From: Bacillus sp. V59.32b
GTDB taxonomy: Bacteria; Bacillota; Bacilli; Bacillales; DSM-1321
Assembly (NCBI RefSeq): GCF_003429085.1
Contig: NZ_QVTC01000060.1
Location: 29,126 to 93,125, forward strand
Direction of reading: 5' to 3'
DNA length: 64,000 bases
Positions 28,480 through 37,639 of the stretch are shown here, in pieces; position 1 is the first letter of the stretch, and every line of letters begins with the position of its first letter. The position numbers and the translations under genes are program-made. Below the pieces are notes generated by a model that saw only the letters and a list, made by a program, of their open reading frames with translations, was not told the origin of the DNA and did no database searches.

Positions 28480-29929
28480 ACAAGATCAATCACTGATTTT
28501 CGAAATCAGCGCACCGGGGCGGATCGGATACAGTCTACCGGAAATGGATGTCGAAGCTATTTCCATTGAAGAAATTCTTCCAGCTGAATATATTCGAGAG
28601 GAAGCCGCGGGATTGCCTGAGGTATCGGAACTGGATATTATGCGTCACTATACGGCGCTCTCTCACCGTAACCACGGGGTAGACTCTGGTTTCTATCCGT
28701 TAGGTTCATGTACGATGAAATATAATCCGAAAATAAATGAAAATGTCGCGCGCATGAATGGCTTTGCCCATGTGCACCCATACCAGGACGAAGACACTGT
28801 CCAGGGTGCTTTGGAGTTGATGTACGATCTTCAGGAGCATTTAATCGAAATAACCGGAATGGATCAGGTAACCTTGCAGCCTGCGGCTGGAGCACATGGG
28901 GAATGGACGGGGCTGATGATGATTCGCGCGTATCATGAAGCGAATGGCGATACAGCACGTACCAAGGTAATTGTTCCAGATTCCGCTCACGGTACGAACC
29001 CTGCTTCCGCAACAGTTGCCGGCTTTGAGACAGTCACGGTGAAATCAAATGAACAAGGGCTTGTTGACCTTGAAGATTTAAAGCGGGTAGTAGGACCTGA
29101 TACAGCGGCCCTTATGCTGACAAATCCGAACACACTGGGCTTATTTGAAGAAAATATTTTGGGAATGGCGGAAATTATTCATAGCGCAGGCGGTAAGCTT
29201 TACTATGACGGCGCTAATTTGAACGCTGTGCTATCAAAGGCGCGTCCGGGCGACATGGGCTTTGATGTCGTTCATTTAAACCTTCATAAAACATTTACCG
29301 GCCCGCATGGCGGCGGCGGCCCCGGATCCGGTCCGGTTGGCGTGAAAAGCGATCTGATTCCTTTCCTTCCAAAGCCGCTCGTGTCAGAAAAAGACGGCAG
29401 GTATTTCTTCGATTATGACAGGCCGCAGTCTATTGGCCGTGTGAAGCCGTATTATGGAAACTTCGGCATCAACGTACGCGCCTATACGTATATCCGGTCC
29501 ATGGGTCCGGACGGACTAAAGGCTGTAACGGAAAATGCAGTAATCAATGCGAACTATATGATGCGGAGATTGGCACCTTACTTCGATCTGCCATATGACA
29601 GGCATTGCAAGCATGAATTCGTGCTGAGCGGTAAACGTCAAAAGAAACTCGGTGTCCGTACGCTTGATATTGCCAAAAGATTACTCGATTTTGGCTATCA
29701 TCCGCCAACCATCTATTTCCCGCTTAATGTCGAGGAATGCATGATGATTGAGCCGACAGAAACCGAATCAAAAGAAACCTTAGATGCTTTCATTGATGCG
29801 ATGATCCAAATTGCCAAAGAAGCCGAAGATACACCGGAAATCGTCCAGGAAGCTCCGCATACGACAGTAATCAAACGGCTTGATGAAACGTTAGCTGCGA
29901 GAAAACCTGTCCTTCGTTATCAGGCATAA
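28472..29929 (+). CDS. gcvPB: Glycine dehydrogenase (decarboxylating) subunit 2
   Basis: 485 residues from the ATG at 28472, which overlaps the gcvPA stop; an earlier in-frame ATG lies far inside gcvPA. This half carries the PLP lysine in [13 protein letters not shown] (Lys273), plus [15 protein letters not shown] and [10 protein letters not shown]. It works with lipoyl-H protein, which links it to lipM just downstream. A strong terminator follows. Confidence 0.97.
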   Translation: MNKQDQSLIFEISAPGRIGYSLPEMDVEAISIEEILPAEYIREEAAGLPEVSELDIMRHYTALSHRNHGVDSGFYPLGSCTMKYNPKINENVARMNGFAHVHPYQDEDTVQGALELMYDLQEHLIEITGMDQVTLQPAAGAHGEWTGLMMIRAYHEANGDTARTKVIVPDSAHGTNPASATVAGFETVTVKSNEQGLVDLEDLKRVVGPDTAALMLTNPNTLGLFEENILGMAEIIHSAGGKLYYDGANLNAVLSKARPGDMGFDVVHLNLHKTFTGPHGGGGPGSGPVGVKSDLIPFLPKPLVSEKDGRYFFDYDRPQSIGRVKPYYGNFGINVRAYTYIRSMGPDGLKAVTENAVINANYMMRRLAPYFDLPYDRHCKHEFVLSGKRQKKLGVRTLDIAKRLLDFGYHPPTIYFPLNVEECMMIEPTETESKETLDAFIDAMIQIAKEAEDTPEIVQEAPHTTVIKRLDETLAARKPVLRYQA

Positions 29930-29932
29930 AAG

Positions 29933-29974
29933 AAAAATCCTTATCAGTGATGAAAACTGATAAGGATTTTTTTC
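29933..29974 (+). terminator. gcv operon terminator
   Basis: AAAAATCCTTATCAGT and ACTGATAAGGATTTTT form a 16-bp stem around a 7-nt loop, ending in a T run. Confidence 0.95.
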
Positions 29975-30013
29975 TGCATTGAGTAAAAAAAGAACCCATG
30001 ATGACATGGATTC

Positions 30014-30406
30014 TTAGTTTTTCGCTTTTATTTTACCGCTCCATTGTTTAAAGCCGCCTTTTAAATGATAGAGCTCCTTGTATCCTTTTCGGTGCAGCAT
30101 TTGTGCCGCTCTTCCGCTTCTTAGTCCGCTCTGGCAATACAAATAGATCGGCTTGTCCGTACGAAGTTCCTTCAGGCGGGTTTTTAGCTGAGTTAAAGGA
30201 ATGTTCCTCGCCCCTAAAATGTGCCCCGCTTCAAATTCATTTGGTTCCCGCACATCGATTAGCTGGGCTTTGCGGTATCCTGCCACGAATTCTTCCTGGG
30301 TTAAAGTCTTTGCGATTTTGCGTTGTCTAAGCAAGTTAAATATCGAATATGACATGAAACCAGCCAGGATAATCAAGAGAATATATAATGATGTCAAAGT
30401 CTTCAA
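30014..30406 (-). CDS. yqhL: YqhL, membrane-anchored rhodanese-domain protein
   Basis: 130 residues. A transmembrane helix (about 7-27) is followed by a cytoplasmic-type rhodanese domain (about 34-125) with the active-site loop CQSGLRS (Cys91), LIDVREPNEFEAGHI and GGFKQW. Such single-domain rhodaneses carry persulfide sulfur; the acceptor is unknown. The start may be TTG 30406 (AAAGGGG very close) or TTG 30397, which has better spacing. Confidence 0.9.
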   Translation of the reverse strand: MKTLTSLYILLIILAGFMSYSIFNLLRQRKIAKTLTQEEFVAGYRKAQLIDVREPNEFEAGHILGARNIPLTQLKTRLKELRTDKPIYLYCQSGLRSGRAAQMLHRKGYKELYHLKGGFKQWSGKIKAKN

Positions 30407-30586
30407 ACCCCTTTCTCTGCGATAAGCAATACAGACCAGACATGTTATATTATAGTATTGAACACCTATTTAATCAAAAAAAATTTATCGTAAATGAATT
30501 TATATTTCGGGAAGAGAGTTTGCTTTTTATTAACGGATAAGTTTGATACACTACTATGGTAATATGACTGTAAAGAAGGTTTGGAT

Positions 30587-31423
30587 ATGACAAAAGAAGT
30601 ATGGGCATATATTGATTCGGGAGATTGCTCCCCATCATTTAATATGGCGATGGATGAAGTGCTGCTGAACTGGCACAGCAATGGCGAGATTCCACCAGTG
30701 ATTCGATTCTACGGTTGGAACCCGCCGACCCTTTCGATCGGCTATTTTCAAAAAGCCGAAAAGGAAATCAATCTCGATGAAGTGAAAAGACAGGGAGTTG
30801 GGTTCGTCAGGAGGCCAACCGGCGGACGGGCTGTATTGCATGAGCATGAGCTTACATACAGTGTCATCGTAACGGAAGAACACCCTGGCATGCCAAAGAA
30901 CGTCACGGAAGCTTACCGGGTCATTTCCGAGGGCGTTTTAAAAGGATTCCAGAATCTTGGCATGGAAGCCTATTTTGCGGTTCCTAAAACCGATTCGGAA
31001 AAGGCGGCTTTAAAAGAACCAAGATCTTCTGTATGCTTTGATGCTCCAAGCTGGTATGAGCTGGTGGTCGAAGGCAGGAAAGTCGCGGGCAGTGCACAGA
31101 CCAGGCAAAAGGGAGTGATTCTGCAGCATGGCTCGATCCTGATTGATCTTGATGACGATAAACTGTTCAGCATGTTTAACTTCCCGAATGACCGGGTCAA
31201 GGAAAGAATGATGAAGAGCTTTAAAGATAAAGCTGTCGCCATACATGATCTGACACCCCGCAGAATCAACATTGCCGAAGCGAAGGAAGCATTTAAGAAT
31301 GGATTTGCAGAAGGTCTAGAGATTGAATTGAAGCCTTACTCGTTAAGCGAAAAGCAATTAGAGGAAATTGAGCAGCTTGCCAAAACAAAATATGAGAGCG
31401 ATGAATGGACCTATATGAGATAG
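30587..31423 (+). CDS. lipM: Octanoyl-[GcvH]:protein octanoyltransferase LipM
   Basis: 278 residues from ATG 30587 with GAAGG upstream. It transfers octanoate from acyl carrier protein to GcvH, the first step of protein lipoylation in bacilli. The nucleophile is in [12 protein letters not shown] (Cys150, the same number as in B. subtilis LipM). Also present are [18 protein letters not shown] and the lysine motif GRKVAGSAQ. Its location next to the glycine cleavage genes fits its partner GcvH. Confidence 0.95.
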   Translation: MTKEVWAYIDSGDCSPSFNMAMDEVLLNWHSNGEIPPVIRFYGWNPPTLSIGYFQKAEKEINLDEVKRQGVGFVRRPTGGRAVLHEHELTYSVIVTEEHPGMPKNVTEAYRVISEGVLKGFQNLGMEAYFAVPKTDSEKAALKEPRSSVCFDAPSWYELVVEGRKVAGSAQTRQKGVILQHGSILIDLDDDKLFSMFNFPNDRVKERMMKSFKDKAVAIHDLTPRRINIAEAKEAFKNGFAEGLEIELKPYSLSEKQLEEIEQLAKTKYESDEWTYMR

Positions 31424-31630
31424 GCGGCCAGCGTCGCTTTTTTCTTTTTGAGTGGTTTAGAAAATAAAAAAATTTTCAGATTTTTTAGGGTTAGCCTGTT
31501 TTTTCAGCAACCATCAGTGTTTGAATGATTCCAAAAAAATGCAACAGTTAAAATTGGCTGTATTCGTCCGAAAACTGACAAAAATCGATAGTTTTCTACA
31601 AAATCCTGACTGATTTAAGTGTTTTTCGGT
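31424..31630. other. AT-rich spacer between lipM and the nrdJ promoter
   Basis: No gene, perfect hairpin terminator or repeat was recognised in these 207 bp. Confidence 0.4.
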
Positions 31631-31708
31631 TTGACAAGAAGAGTAGAGATTGATCAAAATATCAATATGTAGTATCCGGTGAAATATTTAACACACTATA
31701 TATTGATA
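31631..31708 (+). promoter_or_regulatory. nrdJ promoter region with two NrdR boxes
   Basis: TTGACA (31631-31636) is a consensus -35; a weak -10-like CAAAAT (31655-31660) lies 18 bp on. Two 16-bp sites resembling the NrdR consensus acaCwAtATaTwGtgt follow: TATCAATATGTAGTAT (31660-31675, 11 matches) and ACACTATATATTGATA (31693-31708, 13 matches). Their starts are 33 bp apart, about three helical turns, the usual arrangement for NrdR, which represses ribonucleotide reductase genes when dATP is ample. Confidence 0.75.
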
Positions 31709-31822
31709 TTTGCGGTTTGGTGTGATAGATTTAGGGTACTTCAAAAATATGTGACGTTCTTAGACAACTACATAAAGAAACCCGCATCTAAGAAGAGGAT
31801 AGTAAGTAAAGGAGAGATGGTC

Positions 31823-32611
31823 ATGGCTGTAGTTTTGAAAGACACGATGAAGATTAATGTAGAGAGGTTGAATAAGGATATTTCCTTGTTCCCGCAGGTG
31901 CATAAGATCACACCTGACATGCACAGGACGCATAAGGGCGTCTCAAAGCTGGTGATGATTGACCGCTACTCATTTAAGGATACGGCAAAAGTAACATTAT
32001 CAAACGGTGACTTTGTCGTGCTCACCATTAAAGAAGATCCGAAATTCCCGGCAAGGGGTCTCGGTTACATCCAGAACATCGATTGGGAAAACAAGCGGGC
32101 CGATGTATTGGTCGAGGAAGAATATCGCGGGGTGTTAGATAATCCTAAAGAATTGGAAACAGGGATCATCAACCGTTCCCTCGATATCATTGAGAAACCG
32201 CTTGAAATCTTCTACGAACAAATCGCTAAGCGAAATGCTACTGGACTCGCTTCAGTAGAAAAAACAGAAGAAAAACGCCAGGAATGGTTCGAAAAGTTCT
32301 ATAAAGAGCTCGCCGATTTGAACTTTGTACCAGCGGGGCGTGTGTTGTACGGAGCCGGTGCTGACACGGACGTAACCTACTTCAACTGTTATGTAATGCC
32401 TTTCGTCCAGGATTCGCGTGAAGGAATTTCTGAACATCGGAAACAGGTCATGGAAATCATGAGCCGCGGCGGCGGTGTTGGTACGAACGGTTCAACGCTT
32501 CGTCCACGCAACACGCTTGCTAAAGGTGTGAATGGTAAATCATCAGGTTCTGTATCATGGCTTGATGATATTGCGAAATTGACGCATTTGGTTGAGCAGG
32601 GCGGGTCCCGT
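31823..32611 (+). CDS. nrdJ: nrdJ exon 1
   Basis: 263 codons, ending exactly after CGT (Arg). It contains the N-terminal region, including YFNCYVMPFVQDSREG and GGGVGTNGSTLRPRN. The last six bases TCCCGT pair with the intron guide GCGGGA (32626-32631), with T32611 opposite G, the required U.G splice-site pair. Confidence 0.9.
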
Positions 32612-35600
32612 TAAATAGCGCAATGGCGGGATTAAAATCTCGTGAATTGCTGGAACACCCTTAGAGCCATATCCACTACAACGTGACTGGTAACAGTGAG
32701 CGTGATAGTCCAAAAAGGATATGGATTGGGCAATCAGCAGCGAAGCATCTCGGGAAACGGAGATGAACGTTCAACGACTATTGAAATCACCTAAAGATTT
32801 TCAGATAAACATTTTGAAAAAGGTGGTATTTGATGGAATCAAAGGTGAGAGTAAACCATAATAACCGGAGACGGATTTATGGGGCGCGAGACAAAGAAGA
32901 ATTAGTAAATGCGATTGGTGAATTACACAAGCATGGGTATAGCCAAGTTGATATTGCAAAGAAACTTAAAATTAGCCGAGGAACCATTTTGAGATGGAAC
33001 AAAGAATTGAACATCTTCACTCCTAGACTTCCAGGTGAAGCGGGGAAATTAAAGTCTAGGATATACCACTATAATGAAGATTATTTTTCTGAAATCACTA
33101 CGCCGAACCAAGCATATCTGATTGGATATATTTTAGGGGACGGGACTTTGGTGGATAGAAAAAAATCTAAGCGATTAGTTTTAAGTCTGGCTGAAGAAGA
33201 CAGGCAACTTATCTTTGATATCGCAAAAGAACTTAATATGACTAATGTTGTTAAATATCGAAAAGCAAGTGCCATAAATGAACAAAACAAAAAATATTCA
33301 TTACCGATTAATTCAACAAAAATGTGCAATGACTTAATCAAGCTAGGAATAACTCCTAAGAAGACTGGTAATGAAAAATGGATTGATTTAATGGATGAAA
33401 AACTCCAATGGGCATTTGTAAGAGGCTTTTTCGATGCAGATGGTCATATTGGGATCTATATGAGAAATGGCTCGCTAATATCTCGAGTCCGATTTACGGG
33501 TTCAAAAGTAATGATGAATTCCATTTTACAGTTCCTTAATTCTCATGGTATCGGCAAGAACGTAAATGCAATAACTCCAAAACAAGGCTGCTATGATATA
33601 TCTATTTCAAAAGTAGATGAAATACGATCATGTTTCTATACCTATATAATAGTGGAAGCATCAAACTCAATCGCAAATACGAAAAATTTTCTTCTTTGAT
33701 GATATAGTCTGATCTCATATGAAAGTATGAGAGCCGGGTAGAAATGACCCGGCCCGCTTGAAAGAGCGAGTAACAATAAGCGAGGCGCGCAAATGATAAT
33801 GCTAGCGGATTAACAAATGACATTACAGTAGATGCATTAGTCCGCGTCGTTCAGACAATGAACGGCTAGAAAATCGGGTGAATTGCAGGGAAATCCTTAG
33901 AGGCAGGCAAGCCACAACGTGACTGGAAACGGTGAGCGTGACGGCAAAAAATTGCTTTGCATTGGACAATCTGCAGCCAAGCGTCATTGGGCAAAGGTAA
34001 TGGCGAAGGTTCAACGACTAGAGAGTGAGTCCCAACAATAAACTCTCACAAGCGCCCGGCCCCTAACAGTAATTGCTGAGGGTGATGATATAGTCTAGTC
34101 CGGCTGTTGATTAACAGCGAAATATTCCGAAAGGAACGGTATGCACGTGGCATCCAGATATCATTGAATTTATTATCTCTAAAATGCAAAACCCAAGAAT
34201 CCTTCGTTATTTAATGGAAAATACAAATGATGAAACAATTAAGAAATATGCCAGCGAAAAGCTGAAATTTACACCGTTCACCGAACAGGAAGAAGCAATG
34301 TATCAGGGAATTGTGAATTACAAGCAGATCCCAGGAATGGGCGGATTTAATGATAAAATTATCAGAGACGCTGAAGAGAAACTGCGTACGGGTGGAACCT
34401 ACACCGTTCATAATTCGGAATTCCTGACAGGTGCAAACATCTCGATCTGCCTGACAAAAGAATTCATGGATGCGGTTGAGAATGATGCAGAATATGAACT
34501 TCGTTTCCCTGATGTGGAAAGCTATAATTCAGATGAAATGAAAATTTACAACGAAACATGGCATGAAGTCGGCGATGTACGCGAGTGGAAAAAGCAGGGA
34601 CATAAAGTCCGTGTCTACCGAAAAATCAAGGCTAAGGAACTTTGGAACCTGATTAACATCTGTGCCACTTATTCGGCTGAACCAGGCATATTCTTCATTG
34701 ATAATGCCAATGAAATGACAAATGCGAAAGCATACGGTCAGCAGGTAGTGGCGACAAACCCATGCGGGGAGCAGCCTCTCGCACCTTTCAGTGTTTGTAA
34801 CCTCGCTGCAGTCAACCTGGGTGAAATGGCTGATAAAGAAACGAAAACTGTAAACTTTGAAAAATTGAAACAGACCGTGGAAATCGGCGTAAGAATGCAG
34901 GATAACGTCATTGATGCCACTCCTTATTTCCTGGAGGAAAATAAAAAGCAGGCTCTTGGCGAACGCCGGGTCGGGCTTGGAGTTATGGGTCTTCATGATC
35001 TATTGATCTATTGTGAAACAGAGTATGGTTCTGAAGAAGGCAACATCCTGATCGATAGCGTGTTCGAAGCGATTGCAACTACTGCATACCGTGCTTCGGT
35101 TGAACTCGCGAAAGAAAAAGGAAGCTTCCCATTCCTTGAAGCAAAAGAGCAGCAGGAAACAAACCGCTTAAGAAAAGCTTTCACAGAAACAGGCTTCATG
35201 CAGAAAATGCCTGAGGATGTGAGAAATGACATTCTAGAGTATGGTATCCGAAATTCGCATCTGTTAACGGTTGCACCAACTGGATCTACCGGGACGATGG
35301 TCGGAGTCTCAACAGGCTTGGAACCTTACTTCTCATTCACTTATTTCCGAAGCGGACGCCTTGGGAAATTCATCGAAGTGAAAGCGGATATCGTTCAGGA
35401 ATACCTGGACAGAAATCCTGAAGCGGATCCTAATAACCTGCCGCAATGGTTTGTCTCTGCGATGGAGCTTGCTCCGGAAGCGCATGCTGATGTTCAATGC
35501 ATCATCCAGCGCTGGATTGACAGCTCAATCAGCAAAACCGTTAACGCACCGAAAGGCTATAATGTCGAGCAGGTTCAAAAGGTATATGAGCGTTTGTATA

Positions 35601-35890
35601 AAGGCGGAGCCAAAGGCGGTACGGTTTATGTTGACGGAAGCCGTGACAGCCAGGTTCTAACTTTGAAAGCGGAAGAAAACAATCTTGATGAATTTGATTT
35701 AGAATATGAAGAGGATAAACAGCCGAAAGTGGTCCTTGTTGATACAATTAACGAATTGCGGTCCACGAATGTAACCATCGGTTCTGAAGTAGGCGATACT
35801 TGCCCAGTCTGCCGTAAAGGCGAAGTAAACGAAATCGGCGGCTGCAACACATGCACCAACTGCGGCGCCCAATTGAAATGCGGCTTGTAA
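31823..35890 (+). CDS. nrdJ: Adenosylcobalamin-dependent ribonucleotide reductase, gene in three exons
   Basis: Spliced as 31823-32611, 33781-33810 and 34148-35890 it encodes 853 residues of a class II reductase, which makes deoxyribonucleotides from ribonucleotides with a B12-derived thiyl radical and needs no oxygen. ATG 31823 has AAAGGAG 8 bp upstream. The catalytic NxCxE motif is NPCGEQ (Asn477, Cys479, Glu481), and the C-terminal cysteine-rich tail runs CPVCRKG to KCGL. Both splice junctions fall between codons, joining EQGGSR, RGAQMIMLAD and WHPDIIEF, a conserved stretch of the enzyme. Without splicing translation would stop at TAA directly after GGSR. Confidence 0.92.
32612..33780 (+). 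ncRNA. Group I intron 1 in nrdJ
   Basis: 1169 bp. It starts after U32611 and ends in G33780, as group I introns do. The core elements are a P-like GAATTGCTGGAA (32644-), the P3/P4 region ACAACGTGACTGG..., the R element GTTCAACGACTA (32769-32780), and the S element GATGATATAGTCTGATC (33699-). The 3' domain has P9-type hairpins: CTCATAT/GTATGAG and GCCGGGT/ACCCGGC. An endonuclease gene is placed between R and S, a usual loop position. The core is very similar to intron 2. Confidence 0.92.
32833..33699 (+). CDS. LAGLIDADG homing endonuclease encoded in intron 1
   Basis: 288 residues from ATG 32833 (AAGGTGG upstream; TTG 32830 is an alternative). The N-terminus carries an HTH segment, YSQVDIAKKLKISRGTILRWNKEL (about 37-60), unusual for the simple family and possibly used for DNA contact. 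Two LAGLIDADG helices follow: AYLIGYILGDGTL (about 94) and WAFVRGFFDADGHI (about 193), with the expected acidic residues, so a single-chain enzyme. It would cut an intronless nrdJ at the GGSR/RGAQ site and spread the intron by repair. The stop codon directly precedes the intron S element. No lesion is visible. Confidence 0.93.
   Translation: MESKVRVNHNNRRRIYGARDKEELVNAIGELHKHGYSQVDIAKKLKISRGTILRWNKELNIFTPRLPGEAGKLKSRIYHYNEDYFSEITTPNQAYLIGYILGDGTLVDRKKSKRLVLSLAEEDRQLIFDIAKELNMTNVVKYRKASAINEQNKKYSLPINSTKMCNDLIKLGITPKKTGNEKWIDLMDEKLQWAFVRGFFDADGHIGIYMRNGSLISRVRFTGSKVMMNSILQFLNSHGIGKNVNAITPKQGCYDISISKVDEIRSCFYTYIIVEASNSIANTKNFLL
33781..33810 (+). CDS. nrdJ: nrdJ exon 2, 30 nt
   Basis: Ten codons, RGAQMIMLAD, between two introns. 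The boundaries are fixed by the terminal G of intron 1 (33780) and by pairing of GCGGAT (33805-33810) with the intron 2 guide GTCCGC, again with a final U.G pair. The sequence is conserved in class II reductases between GGSR and WHPD, which supports its exonic nature. Confidence 0.9.
33811..34147 (+). ncRNA. Group I intron 2 in nrdJ
   Basis: 337 bp, no reading frame. It begins after U33810 and ends in G34147. P1 is formed by exon GCGGAT and guide GTCCGC. The core has GAATTGCAGGGA, ACAACGTGACTGG, CAATCTGCAGCC, GTTCAACGACTA (34009-34020) and GATGATATAGTCTAG (34084-). The P to R elements align closely with intron 1, so the two share a recent ancestor. Confidence 0.92.
34148..35890 (+). CDS. nrdJ: nrdJ exon 3
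   Basis: 580 codons plus stop, from TGG (Trp of WHPDIIEF). It holds the catalytic NPCGEQ loop, PTGSTGTMVGVSTGLEPYFSF, and the zinc-like C-terminus with CPVC, CNTCTNC and the terminal CGL. Translation of this part needs the spliced transcript; the first internal ATG (34184) lacks a ribosome site. Confidence 0.9.
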   Translation, partial: WHPDIIEFIISKMQNPRILRYLMENTNDETIKKYASEKLKFTPFTEQEEAMYQGIVNYKQIPGMGGFNDKIIRDAEEKLRTGGTYTVHNSEFLTGANISICLTKEFMDAVENDAEYELRFPDVESYNSDEMKIYNETWHEVGDVREWKKQGHKVRVYRKIKAKELWNLINICATYSAEPGIFFIDNANEMTNAKAYGQQVVATNPCGEQPLAPFSVCNLAAVNLGEMADKETKTVNFEKLKQTVEIGVRMQDNVIDATPYFLEENKKQALGERRVGLGVMGLHDLLIYCETEYGSEEGNILIDSVFEAIATTAYRASVELAKEKGSFPFLEAKEQQETNRLRKAFTETGFMQKMPEDVRNDILEYGIRNSHLLTVAPTGSTGTMVGVSTGLEPYFSFTYFRSGRLGKFIEVKADIVQEYLDRNPEADPNNLPQWFVSAMELAPEAHADVQCIIQRWIDSSISKTVNAPKGYNVEQVQKVYERLYKGGAKGGTVYVDGSRDSQVLTLKAEENNLDEFDLEYEEDKQPKVVLVDTINELRSTNVTIGSEVGDTCPVCRKGEVNEIGGCNTCTNCGAQLKCGL

Positions 35891-35905
35891 TCCATTTAAT
35901 ACCTG

Positions 35906-35910
35906 ACAGC
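35906..35910. repeat. Target-site duplication ACAGC, nrdJ-proximal copy
   Basis: ACAGC directly precedes the TGTGG terminus at 35911. Identical copies follow the element ends at 37814-37818 and 40056-40060. Five base pairs is the duplication length of Tn7-type transposition. Confidence 0.85.
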
Positions 35911-36010
35911 TGTGGTTTTGAAATAAAGTTTAACCGTTTGTAAAAAAGTTTAACTGTTTATAAAAAAGTTGCACCGTTTTACCCCTTTGGATATGATTAT
36001 CTAAAGGGGT
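35911..36010 (+). repeat. tnsA-side (R-type) transposon end 1 with three 20-bp sites and a hairpin
   Basis: Related 20-bp units (AAAGTTTAACCGTTTGTA and variants) start at 35927, 35947 and 35967 in exact register, resembling contiguous TnsB-binding sites. A 13-bp hairpin (35981-35993 with 35998-36010) follows. Its 3' arm, CTAAAGGGGT, includes the tnsA ribosome site, and a T run leads to the ATG. Confidence 0.8.
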
Positions 36011-36017
36011 GTTTTTT

Positions 36018-36400
36018 ATGTCAAAAAGAACAAGAACATCCAGAACGGAAAAGTGGATTAAAGAAGGAAGAGGTTCAGGTTTTGGTGCAGAGTACAAACC
36101 GTGGCTAAAGATTCAAGATGTATCCTCAAAAGGTCGCTCCACACGCTTAAAAGGAATAAAAACAAATAGACAGCATGAGTTTTTATCAGATTTAGAACGA
36201 AACTACTTTTATATAACTGAATATTCAGATTTAGTTATCGATATTAGAGAACAATTTCCCTTATTGCCGTTGGAAGAAACAATTGTAATTGCAGATGAAT
36301 TGGGAATTAAACATCCTACTAATCCTAGGAGTGGTGAGTTGATTGTGATGACAACAGATTTTTATTAACGTTAGATAAAGGCAAATATGACACTTCACTG
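36018..36400 (+). pseudogene. tnsA: TnsA endonuclease remnant
   Basis: From ATG 36018 it reads as the N-terminal catalytic domain of TnsA: WIKEGRGSGFGAEYKPWLKIQDV, SKGRSTRLKG, RQHEFLSDLERNYFY, DIREQFPLLP and KHPTNPRSGELIVMTTDF. The acidic residues of DLE and DIREQ match the restriction-like nuclease core. The frame stops at 36368 because a T run (36359-36363) has five T; with six, LLTLDKGKYDT would continue for some residues before homology ends. About half of a normal TnsA (around 270 residues) is left, and tnsB, tnsC and tniQ are absent. TnsA cuts the 5' ends for cut-and-paste transposition. Confidence 0.88.
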
Positions 36401-36761
36401 GTCCATGATATTGATTTATTCTTCAAGAATCGGGCGCGTTAATGGAAACAACCGTGCCACAATAGGACCAAGATTTTGTATAATAGATTATGTAAATATT
36501 GTACAATGCGGCTATATTTAACAAAGTAAGGTTGGAGGTTGATAATTATCTTTGAAAAGAGCGAAAGTTCAACGGAAGTGGTTTTGCTGCAGGTATAAGA
36601 TTAGGTGACGGTTTAACTTTAACTATGATTTGAAAGTTTATTTGCTTTATAGTTGTTATGGCTTGCCCTTCTTTAAATATCAGTTTTAATAAAACTGGTT
36701 AACCCATATTATATTTGATATTTTTAAAAAATAATTGAGCGAAAATCAGAGGAGTAGTATT
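36401..36761. other. Decayed sequence inside the island
   Basis: AT-rich DNA without a credible gene. Near 36431 a GGGCGCGTTAATGGAA string resembles the inner part of the distal transposon ends (compare 37633 and 39879), so it may be rearranged end DNA. Confidence 0.4.
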
Positions 36762-37538
36762 ATGAATTCTATCAAAATCACTAATAAAAGAAACATTATT
36801 ATAGGGTTGTTTCTCTCATCTATTATCTTATTATCAGCTTGTGGAAATGACTCAAGTGGATCTACAGAAGATACTAAAAACAAAGTACACAAAGTTGAAA
36901 ACACTACAGAGGATAAACCCGAAGAGAAAAATGCACCTCTGGATATTTTGAATCAACTTGCAACACTTTCTACCCAAACAGAAGAGCTTTATGTTACAGG
37001 CAATATAGTAATTGGCGAAAATGAAGAAGTTACACCTGGTATTTATGATTTAGAAATCACAGGAGGTTCTGGAAATATATTTGGTGACCGCTCTTCTGTT
37101 TCTTCGTTATTCATAAATTGGGTTGGAGGAGCAAAAGAAAATACTGGAGGATATCCTTCAAAAATACGAATGATACTTTTTGAAGGTGATACTCTTGAAT
37201 TTAGCGATATTTCTAAAGTTAAATTTAATGCAGTACCTGAAAAGGTTGAACCTTCTAATGAATTAGGTATAGGTGAGTTTATAGTTGGAAGAGATATCAT
37301 GCCTGGAGATTATAAACTTTCAACTAATGTTAAATTAAATCCTGAATTTGAGAATTTAGGATGGAAAATTACAATATATAACGATGAAAATGGTCAGAGC
37401 AGAGATCAAATGTTTACTGCTACTAATGATGATGTAGTTGTCAGCTTAAAAGAAGGTGAAGTTATTTCAATTTCTTACGATAATACTGACCATGGTTCTT
37501 CTTCAGATGATGCAAAATTAATATTTGCAGAATTATAA
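36762..37538 (+). CDS. Secreted lipoprotein with two related beta modules (island cargo)
   Basis: 258 residues from ATG 36762, which has AGAGGAG upstream. A signal segment ends in the lipobox LLSACG, so it should be lipid-anchored at the outer membrane face. An acidic linker is followed by two copies of a module with the pattern G(N/E)(I/F)(V/I)(V/I)G-x4-PG-(I/D)-Y: GNIVIGENEEVTPGIYDLEI and GEFIVGRDIMPGDYKLST. The module occurs in other Gram-positive surface proteins, but no function is known to me. Codon use is AT-rich compared with the backbone, which agrees with acquisition. Confidence 0.75.
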   Translation: MNSIKITNKRNIIIGLFLSSIILLSACGNDSSGSTEDTKNKVHKVENTTEDKPEEKNAPLDILNQLATLSTQTEELYVTGNIVIGENEEVTPGIYDLEITGGSGNIFGDRSSVSSLFINWVGGAKENTGGYPSKIRMILFEGDTLEFSDISKVKFNAVPEKVEPSNELGIGEFIVGRDIMPGDYKLSTNVKLNPEFENLGWKITIYNDENGQSRDQMFTATNDDVVVSLKEGEVISISYDNTDHGSSSDDAKLIFAEL

Positions 37539-37639
37539 TAAAAAATAATCGTTATTTTATTCGGTTGAATATTTTCATCCGAAAAAGTTTCAATAATTCT
37601 TGTATGTTCACGGTTGGCTTTCTTCGGTTAAAGGGCGCG

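Noticed and set aside
32612..33780. Intein within nrdJ
   Set aside because: A TAA follows the last exon codon at once, and a complete group I intron core with paired splice sites surrounds the endonuclease gene, so splicing is at RNA level.
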